A stretch of 64,000 nt of DNA. It comes from Siniperca chuatsi (taxonomy: Eukaryota; Chordata; Actinopteri; Centrarchiformes; Sinipercidae). Under the pieces are notes generated by a model, which was not told the DNA's origin, did no database searches, and worked only from the letters and a program-made list of their open reading frames with translations. Of this stretch, positions 55,917-64,000 are shown one piece after another. A program made the translations under genes and the position numbers. The DNA lies in the NCBI RefSeq assembly GCF_020085105.1, contig NC_058062.1, positions 720,001-784,000 of the forward strand, written 5' to 3'. Positions within the stretch are counted from its first letter, which is position 1; the number at the start of each line of letters is the position of its first letter.

Positions 55917-56232
55917 TCAGTGTGTGTGTGTGTGTGTTCTCTGTGTGTGTGTGTGTGTGTGTTCAGTGTGTGTGTTCTCTCTGTGTGTGTGTTACTGTGT
56001 GTGTGTGTGTTCAGTGTGTGTGTGTGTTCTGTGTGTGTGTGTTACTGTGTGTGTGTGTGTGTGTATGTTCAGTGTGTGTGTGCGTGTGTGTGTGCGTGTG
56101 TGTGTGCGTGTGTGTTCAGTGTGTGCGTGTGTGTGTGTGTGTTCAGTGTGTGTGTATGTTCAGTGCGTGTGTGTGTGCGTGTGTGTTCAGTGTGTGCGTG
56201 TGTGTGTGTGTTCAGTGTGTGTGTATGTTCAG

Positions 56233-56263
<31 letters not shown>

Positions 56264-56303
56264 ATGTTCAGTGTGTGCGTGTGTGTGTGTGTGTGTGTAT
56301 GTT

Positions 56304-56339
<36 letters not shown>

Positions 56340-56343
56340 TCAG

Positions 56344-56376
<33 letters not shown>

Positions 56377-56381
56377 ATGTT

Positions 56382-56421
<40 letters not shown>

Positions 56422-56506
56422 TCAGTGCGTGTGTGTGCGTGTGTGTGTGCGTGTGTGTTCAGTGTGTGTGCGTGTGTGTGTGTGTTCAGTGTGTGTGTAT
56501 GTTCAG

Positions 56507-56537
<31 letters not shown>

Positions 56538-56543
56538 ATGTGT

Positions 56544-56576
<33 letters not shown>

Positions 56577-56622
56577 TCAGTGTGTGTGTGCGTGTGTGTG
56601 TGTGTGTGTGTGCGTGTGTGTT

Positions 56623-56660
<38 letters not shown>

Positions 56661-56664
56661 TCAG

Positions 56665-56699
<35 letters not shown>

Positions 56700-56700
56700 T

Positions 56701-56733
<33 letters not shown>
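55201..56733. repeat. 1.5-kb (TG)n array punctuated by TTCAG, TTACTG and TTCTC
   Basis: The plus strand is TGTGTG interrupted by TTCAGTG, TTACTG, TTCTCTG, GCGTG and TATGTTCAG. Higher-order order is visible: for example, the block around 55321-55500 repeats nearly identically at about 55681-55860. The open C/V-rich frames are composition artefacts. On the minus strand it starts at the base after the thoc6 stop. Confidence 0.95.
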
Positions 56734-56735
<2 letters not shown>

Positions 56736-59700
56736 AGAAGCGGAGGGAAAACGCTCTGTACGACAGGTTGGTGAACACGTCGATGTGGTCGCTGCTGCCT
56801 CCTGCCGTCAGCACCTGCACAAACACAAAACACACCTTTATTGGAAACTCAGGCGACATCCCAGAATATCTGTACTGTTCAGGAACTGAACCAGGACTCT
56901 GGGCTCCGGTCCTGCTCTTCAGATGCGGCTTCACTAATCCAGACTAACGTGCTGTAATCAGGCTACAATAATCCTGTTTATTCTCATCCAGATAATCCGG
57001 GTGTTTGAACCTGGCTCGGGTTCTCCTGAGTAACACTGCGCTCTTATTTTGAAATACAGGCTAAATGAGAGTAGAAACGTATGATTGGCTGAGTGCCGAT
57101 CATGTGATTGCAGGTACAGGCGTGTCGGGAACCTTCCCAGCATGCACCCTGTGATCTCTGTTCAACACCATATTACCGGCTGTGGAGATGAAACTTCTGC
57201 AGTTTATCAAGTTTCTGTTTTTAAACGTACAAACTTATTGTTGTATTTCCGATCATAATAACTTCATTATGAAAGTTAATCAATAACCTGCCCGTTATCC
57301 ATCTAAGAGAGCGGCCGTTTGTGTCTGAGGAGACGTCTTCTGATCCAGCTGCCAATAAGCTGCAGGTTTGGGCTGAAGGACTTGTTGCTACGACAACAGG
57401 TCCAGATGAATTCTAAACCAGCTAAAACCGGCAGCTTGTGACGGAAAATATCTGGTTCTTTGATTAAAGAGTCAACTACGACTCCCAGGGTGCATTTCGC
57501 TGACGAACGGCCTCCTCCTGATCTCATCGCGCGTCGTCAGGCCGAACGCCGCGAGAGGCAAAGCTAATGCTAATGCTAGCGTAGCAGAGAAGAGGATGCG
57601 ATGCGTTCAGGGTCTCACCCGGTGCTCGGTGCTGTTGGTGTTGAGCTGCAGCGTGTTGAGGCTCTGCGGTGAACAGGGGATCTGAGCTTTGACTTCTCCA
57701 CCCAGCAGACAGTGAGACACAAACGGACCTTCACCTACAGCCAGGATCTGAGGAAGAGGAGGAGGAGGAGGAGGTTAACATGTCATTTACACACAGTAAC
57801 ACACGCTAACAGTGTGACACGGCGACCTCACCATGTCCTGGTGGAAGGCGGCTTGTCTCTGGCAGCCTGTCAGAGGGAAGATGGAGGTCGGAGACAGAGA
57901 GCGGAGATGCCACAGAGACAGAGACGGACCTCCGCCACACAGCTGGAGGACGCAACAGTTAAGTTTAATAAACATACAAATAAGGCCAAAGAGATATTCA
58001 GCGTGTCGGTGCTTCCTCACCATCCAGTCGGAGTCCGTGGTCAGACAGCTGATCCATTTACCGTACTGAGGCCGCGCACAGCTCTGAAACGCACCAGACT
58101 CTGTTCACTTTTCTGCCGTTTTAACGATGAAACGTGACGAGCTGACAGCAAACGCCGACTACAGGTGAAGCAGCGCTGCAGCTTCATCACTTCCATCATG
58201 ACAACGTTCGTGTGATCTTTGATTATTGGTTATTTATCACATGTACGGGATGTTTTTCCCACAAACTGAAAAGAAATGTGTGAAGACAGTAAAGGACCTC
58301 GTGTTCTCACCTCGTACTTGTGGACCTCGATGCAGTGGACGGACTGACCCGTCCTGCTGTCTGATGGACAGGACGTCAGTATTATTATTAAAGAAACTGG
58401 TGTTTGTTCTTTTCTGATAGACGTGCGACCGACACGGCCGCCATCACTCACCCCACATCCTGACTGCTCCGTCCTCCCCGCCCGACAGGATCTCCGCCTC
58501 CCTCTCTCTCACGCTCACGCAGTGGACGTAGTCCGAGTGACCCTGAAGGACCGACTGAAAACAAGACACCGTCACACAGAGCTCGGCTGCAGCTCCAGAC
58601 ACAAAGCAGACGCCGCGGGCGTCTCTGCGCCGCCGCTGACTGAGAAACCTGACGGACCTTGAAGACCCCGTGCTCCAGGTCCAGGACGTGGATGTTGTTG
58701 TCTCCTCCGCCGACCACGAGACTGTTATCCTGAAACACAGAGAGGAAACGCAGCTGACCCGGCAGGTGAAGGTATCAGACGTCAACGCGTCACCAACCGT
58801 CGAGAACTGAAAGATTCGACTACGCCCTCTTCGTCCGCCCAGCGCGTTCACCTCCACCTGCTCAGATCCTGAACCGGCCTCTCTCTGAGGCCGAGCCACG
58901 CAGAACATGTAGAGAAGCCCCGCCTCTCGCATCATCATCTTATAACCTCGGCTTCGGGTGAAACGGTTAGAGGGCTGTAAGAATAACGCCTCAGCTCTCT
59001 AACCGTCTCGTCTCCGTCGCGGCTTCTGGTCTCAGAAGTTTGTCTTAATAATATTTAACAACTTTCTCTTCTTTCGGGTCATAAAAACACGGAGTCTTCC
59101 TAAAGCTGCTTCAGGGTCGGTTTAAGGTGGACCTGAGAGGTTCAGTGCATCGTGTGTCCGGACTCACTCTGGGGTTGGTGGCCATGGCGTTGATCTCTGG
59201 GATCTCCAGACTGGATCTGAGGACAGAGACAGAAACCTCAGTGACTCGGCAGACGACAAGCGAGCAGAAAAGACAGCGTGGGCGTCGTCTCTCACTTGTA
59301 GTTGGGTCTTTTTGTCCACAGAGGTTTGACAGTCTGCGGAAACAACAAGTCAGATATCAGTTCAGAGTGACGCTGAAAGCCCGGCCCTGACGGACGCCCG
59401 TCAGGACGGCCGGAGGCGGTTACCACAGTAACGGCGTTATGAGCCCACTTCCTGAATTTAAAGCGACAGTCACCTTCTTGATGAGCTCGGCCCAGCTCCA
59501 GCAGCTGACCTCGCCGTTCCCGGCGCTCAGCAGGTGACAGTCGGTGGACAGCAGAGAGAAGACGGGACCCTCGTGAGCTGACGGAGACAAGAAGACACCC
59601 GAGGACCAATCACATCCTTTCTTCGGTCAATCCAGCGATTCTCTGCTTTGCATCGTAACGGTAAACTACAGATTTAATGTAAACTGCCATCATTAACGCA

Positions 59701-61170
59701 CCTGAATTAGTAACGACAGCAGCACTTTTCTTTTAAAACTGGCCGAACTATAGAAACATTTGTTATAAAACCGAACTAAGATGTGGAACGAAGGGAAATG
59801 AAAACTAAACCCAGAAAAGGCTCCGAGACGCTGACTCGTCACATTTAAACAACTGTCTTCGCTCACCTGTGAACGTGAGAACCGGTTTCTGACTCAGTCC
59901 GGTCGCTTCTGGGCTCAGAGCTGCAGACAGGCTGCAACAGATCCACAGTCGTTATTAACAACAGCCGCCGCTAACACACCTGACGACAGCAGGCGCTGGA
60001 ATCTCAGCTGTTTCTGTCCCACCTGAAGACGGCGATCTCCCCGTAGTTGTTCCCAGCTGCCAGAAACCGACCGCAGGGAGAGAAACTCTGAGAGAAAACC
60101 GACATGTGGAGGAGCTGCAGGACACAAAGGAGAGTTCAGTCAGCTGTTCGCTCCAGCACAGGTTATCTACCGGTTACCTGGCAGGACAAGACAGTCCGTT
60201 ACGCGGTCAAGTACACAGGTACACAGGGTGTAGGCCACAGGCCACTAACATCAGTGTGATCAGAAATACTCTATTGATCCCTGAGGGGAAGCTCCCACGG
60301 TCCCGTGTCACGACGACATCAGATTGTGTGTGAAACAGGAACTTAAAGAACATTTTCTCTGTTTATGAAATGTGAACAAACGTTTGGAAGCGGAGGGAAC
60401 GGAAACACTGAAATGATGTTTGGAAAACTGAACGATAATAATGTTTATTGCGTTTATTTCATTCGTGGTTGACTCTTTAACAGCTCACGCGACTGTCAGT
60501 CCAAAATCTAGTTACAGTTTGTGAAACGTCTTACACCTGTGGCTAATATTTCGGTATGATAATCCTTTCTGAGGGGCGGCTTGGTGTCAGTTTAACGGGT
60601 GCATGCTGGGCTTTCCTTCCAGCCCAGGTGTAGGTCTCTCTGACGTAGACTCAGGTGACTTGAGCTTTTTTTTTTAAAATCGCACTGACACACATTTGTC
60701 TCCATTTTGGTTGATTTGTGACTATAGCGGCCTGGTAACTTCTTCCACCACAACCCGAATGACCCCGGAGATTCTCTTTAACACGACAGTATATTTCAAC
60801 TTGTTCTCCTAAGTGAGCTTTTTTTACTAATAAGCAAGAAAACGCAAATTTAGCAGAATTCTTAACGGAGTTTGGCCTAAAGCGCTCACTCTTCCTACGA
60901 AAGCGAACACAGACAGCAAAGAGATATTAATTAACGTTAAAATCATTAAGTATTCACTTATTGTACGTTATCTCTTACACCATCAGAGAAATGTATCGCA
61001 TGCTAACGGAAGTAGCCACATTTCCGACAACAACGCAACACAAAGCGCCAATCCAGCCAGAAGCTGAGAGCAGATTTAGCAACATGTCAGAGTCTTTAAC
61101 TCAGCTGAATAAAGATGATAAAGTTGATAAAGTTGATAAAGATGATAAAGTTGACCTCTACGGGACCCAT
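56734..61170 (-). CDS. thoc6: THO complex subunit 6, WD-repeat protein, 13 coding exons
   Basis: Component of THO/TREX, which couples transcription and splicing to mRNA export in the nucleus. Minus-strand exons: 61156-61170 (MGPVE), 60023-60114, 59867-59931, 59474-59577, 59296-59333, 59168-59216, 58658-58729, 58452-58554, 58311-58360, 58021-58083, 57832-57942, 57619-57747 and 56734-56814. Total 972 nt, 323 aa plus stop (human THOC6 341). Diagnostic stretches: [104 protein letters not shown] and the end VDVFTNL-like [17 protein letters not shown] blades fit a seven-bladed propeller. Exon 1 (15 coding bases, donor GAG|GTCAAC) and the GTCCGT donor after 58658 are the weakest calls. Confidence 0.93.
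60255..60300 (-). mobile_element. Short LINE tail fragment
   Basis: 'aatactctattgatccctga' plus 'ggggaagctcc' matches the 3' tail of the Rex-like copies at 26760 and 42970. It is only about 45 bp, in thoc6 intron 1. Confidence 0.5.
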
Positions 61171-61294
61171 CCTGCGACACCGGCGCCTCCGAAACCGCCT
61201 CAACCGGAGCACAAAGGCGGGGATTAAAGAAGTAAAGTCACGCACGGAGCGAAGAGGGAAACACTTAATGCTTCTTCTTCTTTGGTGAGTACAG

Positions 61295-61360
61295 GCGAGG
61301 GAATATGACGTCGTTACTGACGCAAGGGGTTCTGGGACACGTAGTTCGCGACCCAGTGGG
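61295..61360 (-). promoter_or_regulatory. thoc6 promoter with ZNF143-like and CRE-like motifs
   Basis: The minus strand carries AACTACGTGTCCCAGAAC (about 61329-61346), close to the ZNF143/STAF consensus ACTACAATTCCCAGAATGC. TGACGTCG lies on the plus strand at about 61306-61313. Both lie 130-180 bases upstream of the thoc6 start codon. Function inferred. Confidence 0.45.
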
Positions 61361-62780
61361 GTTTTTGATTTAGTTTGACAGGGCAGAGTATAATTCATAA
61401 ATATGAGAAATAAATAAGATAAGATACAACAAATAAAAAGATAAAAATGAAAAATATTTTTTAAATATTTTTAAAATATCTTATTAATATCCGCGATCTG
61501 TTTCGAGTTCGTCTTGATTTACGGAGGATGAAATGTGTCCGAATGTGTAAAGAAAAACAGGAGGAACGTGTGATTTTTGGACAAATGTGAAAGACAAATA
61601 AATAGAGGTATCAAAAAATACATTATTATTTTTTATATAACATACAAAATAAAAAGTCAATAAAATAAATTCATAAAAATAAAAACAAAAAGGTTTTTTA
61701 TGTCAAATTTACAAATTTTTTAAAGGAATAAAAATCAGTTTGTATGTATATGAACGTTGTTTTGTTTTTATATTGTATAAATATATTATATAATAATGTG
61801 TATTGTAAATTCTGTGCTTTGTGCTCTTTAATATTGTTGTAAGTTGCGTTCTCGTTAATTCACAAAGTTACCAAAGAGCGAGCCGCTTCCCGTCGCGTCG
61901 GGAACTCATTTTAAGAATATTTCCTGATTTGTCTCAAAAGGCTGAAACGTAATTTTTATTTTTAAATCTTTTGTACACGAGACAATCGGCCGCGCACTCA
62001 GGATGAACGAGGAGCTAAAATTAAAAACACCACGAAACGACTGACGAGCGTCACTGCACTTAGTGATGTCATGACGTCACACACACACACACACGCACAC
62101 GCGTTTTAGCGCTGCTGAATATTTGTGCAGACTCACCGTTACTGCTTCGCGTCAGCTCACGTCTCGACGGCCAGCAGATCAACATGCTCACTGATGTTTT
62201 TATTTCCGCTGCAGGAAACAGCGAGCGGCTCTTTAACGTTTTTAAAAGCATTTAAACGTGTAAATATTATATTTTACAGAAAATAATATGTTATACAGTG
62301 TATATTTTATGTGCTTAAATTGTAGTTTATTTAATTTAATGCATTAAACCTTTTCCGAAGCTGATTCCGTCCACAGGGCAGACATCTTTAAGCTGTTTTA
62401 AAGGTTGAAAGGTCCGGCGGCGCTTTGATTAAAGGACCCAACTTACTTCATTTCAGCTGCAGGTAAAGTCCTGTAGGCGGTGTTCACCTGGTAGGACTCG
62501 GTCCTCACAGCAGACTGAGCACCCACATCTGAAAACTCCTTTACCTGATGAAACAATGCGGGGGGGCCTGGGGGGCCCAACAGCAGAGGCCCGGTGGGCC
62601 GGGGGGGGCCCGGGGGGCCCCCAACAGCAGAGGCCCGGTGCCGGTAAACAGAGGAGCGTCTGTGGGAAACACTGCAGAGATCGATTACTGAATAAAACAG
62701 CACCAGACTCATTGATCTTGATCGTGAGCTGCGGACTCGGTTCTGTCCCGGGACGCCGCACGAGCCTCTCTGCAGGCAGG
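61360..62780. other. AT-rich intergenic DNA
   Basis: A very AT-rich stretch (61380-61800), a short CA run at 62078-62100 and G-run sequence at 62558-62640 ('gggggg..gcccggtgggcc', repeated 'cagcagaggcccggtg' twice). No gene is recognised. Confidence 0.4.
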
Positions 62781-62789
62781 CGCGAGCTG

Positions 62790-63980
62790 ATAAAATGACC
62801 TCGAAGTGTCATTTGTCCCGTGATCCGCCGCAGCCCGGCTCGGCCCGGCTCGGCTCGGCCCGGCGAGTCCCGACAGGCCGAGCAGCACCGAGTCTGCCTG
62901 TTTGTCTCAAACCTGCAACAACATGGACACAAATGACACAAATGAGGTCTGAGAGACACAAAGTGAGACCCGCGCGCCCCCCCGGGGAGCCCTCACCTGG
63001 CGCCGCCTCCGCCGCATGCCGCGCCGCGCCGCGCCGCACGCTTCTGCTGCGGGAGAAATGTCATTCTGCGCATGATGACGCGTCAAAGAGTGCGCTCCGG
63101 CGCCGCGCGGCTAGCAGCGGCAGCGGCAGGAAGTATGTTGTCGAAGCGGCGGTAGGGGAAAAGAGCCAAGAACCCAAAGTCGGTGGTTGAACAGCGGGAG
63201 GAACAAATAACCATGCCGAACCCGTGAAACCTGCACATTTTGCATCTCCACGCCGTGCATCGTTCACCTCGCGGGCGCAGAGGCCGATTGAGGGGTAAGT
63301 GTGGAGCGAAAAACGGCTCAAAAACGCGGTTTTCCATCAATGGGGGCCGCGGTGTGTTCGTCGAGATCTTTGTGTAGCTCCGGGCTAGCCTCGGGTTGCT
63401 ACGGCTAGCCGATGCTAACCTCTGCGAGCTCAAGCAGCCTCGACAGCCCTCACTCCGGGGCAGCCTCGGTGTGAAAACGCATCTTAGCGCTGTAGTAATG
63501 CGTGCGCGTTTGTGTTTGGGTTGTTTGTTGTTTTTGTTTACCGTTTTGTTGTTTCGGACTTCCGTTTTTACCCCCTTTCTCTCATCGCGGGGGGCTGCTA
63601 ACTAGCCAGGCGCCGATGCTAACGTTAGCTCGGCCGTGTACCTGCCTGCCTTTTTCACCTCGTATCCAACAAAATGGCATTTTTTTTATTAAAGATTAAA
63701 TTAATCGGGGTTACTCGTACTGTGTTGTGCATCTCGTTTTCAGCAGCTGAAGTTAGCCCCCGGCCGTTAGTGGCAGCCGGCGCGCTAGCAGCTTGTGTTT
63801 GCGGGGCTAAACAGCGATGCTAGCCCGTTAGCATGGGGGAAAATGGCTCGCTGCTAGAAAGCCATTTTCCGATGGAAATGGGGTCTCGGTGAAAGTGGGC
63901 TGATGGCTGAAGGTGTTGTCCCTGCTCTGTTGGTGGCATCATGTCGGAGATACTCCGCTAACACTACACTGTTTTCTACG
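62790..63980 (+). promoter_or_regulatory. CpG-rich promoter/5' UTR of a gene beyond the window edge
   Basis: Dense CpG from 62820 ('cggctcggcccggctcggct') through 63150 and again to 63900. A strong donor-like GGTAAGTG lies at 63294-63300, a possible acceptor 'ctcgttttcag' ends at about 63743, and CTACG|GTGAGC lies at about 63980. ATG codons here open only short frames (for example MSEILR at 63941). This looks like 5' UTR exons of a plus-strand gene; identity unknown. Confidence 0.5.
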
Positions 63981-64000
63981 GTGAGCCCCCCCCCCCCACA

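Noticed and set aside
55142-56947. Frames up to 601 codons of C/V-rich sequence
   Set aside because: (TG)n repeat translation; the overlapping real feature is the last thoc6 exon on the other strand.
62453-63433. Minus-strand frames of 76-168 codons in the GC-rich right end
   Set aside because: Stop-poor GC-rich DNA; no family resemblance or splice structure.

Overview
The window comes from a teleost (probably percomorph) fish nuclear genome. It has vertebrate genes with canonical GT-AG introns, dense microsatellites and minisatellites, and fish-typical mobile elements: Tc1, L2/Rex-like LINEs, Penelope-like ends, a Gmr1-type Ty3 retrotransposon and palindromic MITEs. All gene models were read by eye from splice signals and recognised protein families. 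No database search was run.

Layout. (1) About 1.0-13.3 kb, minus strand: a complete eight-exon Rev-erb gene (NR1D family, most like nr1d1), 617 codons, with a CpG-rich 5' end carrying canonical E-boxes and a D-box. Its introns hold two striking minisatellites. One is made of copies of the exon 4 splice donor, the other is about 1 kb of CAGCTG motifs. (2) 13.4-30.6 kb: a repeat-rich stretch with a broken copy of a conserved-looking gene (14.8-15.5 kb), an Ig-superfamily receptor gene on the minus strand (about 21.0-25.9 kb), a remnant of a related receptor (16.4-17.9 kb), a fold-back Tc1 element, LINE pieces, a gag fragment and VNTRs. (3) 30.7-54.3 kb, plus strand: complete med15 (Mediator tail subunit), 18 coding exons, 805 codons. 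Intron 1 holds a nearly complete but defective Gmr1-like LTR retrotransposon with a 5-bp target duplication. Intron 6 holds nested LINEs. Intron 11 ends in a 1.17-kb pyrimidine-rich repeat with no AG dinucleotide. (4) 55.1-61.3 kb, minus strand: complete thoc6 (THO/TREX subunit), 13 coding exons, 323 codons, tail-to-tail with med15. Its stop codon runs directly into about 1.5 kb of CA-rich repeat. (5) 62.8-64.0 kb: a GC/CpG-rich block that looks like the promoter and 5' UTR of a further gene beyond the window edge.

The three intact genes act in separate processes: a circadian transcriptional repressor, a Mediator subunit, and mRNA export. I see no evidence that they form a functional cluster. 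The unusual biology lies in repeats at splice and 3'-end positions: decoy donors in nr1d1, an extreme AG-exclusion zone in med15, and a CA-repeat 3' UTR in thoc6. Any of these could affect RNA processing.
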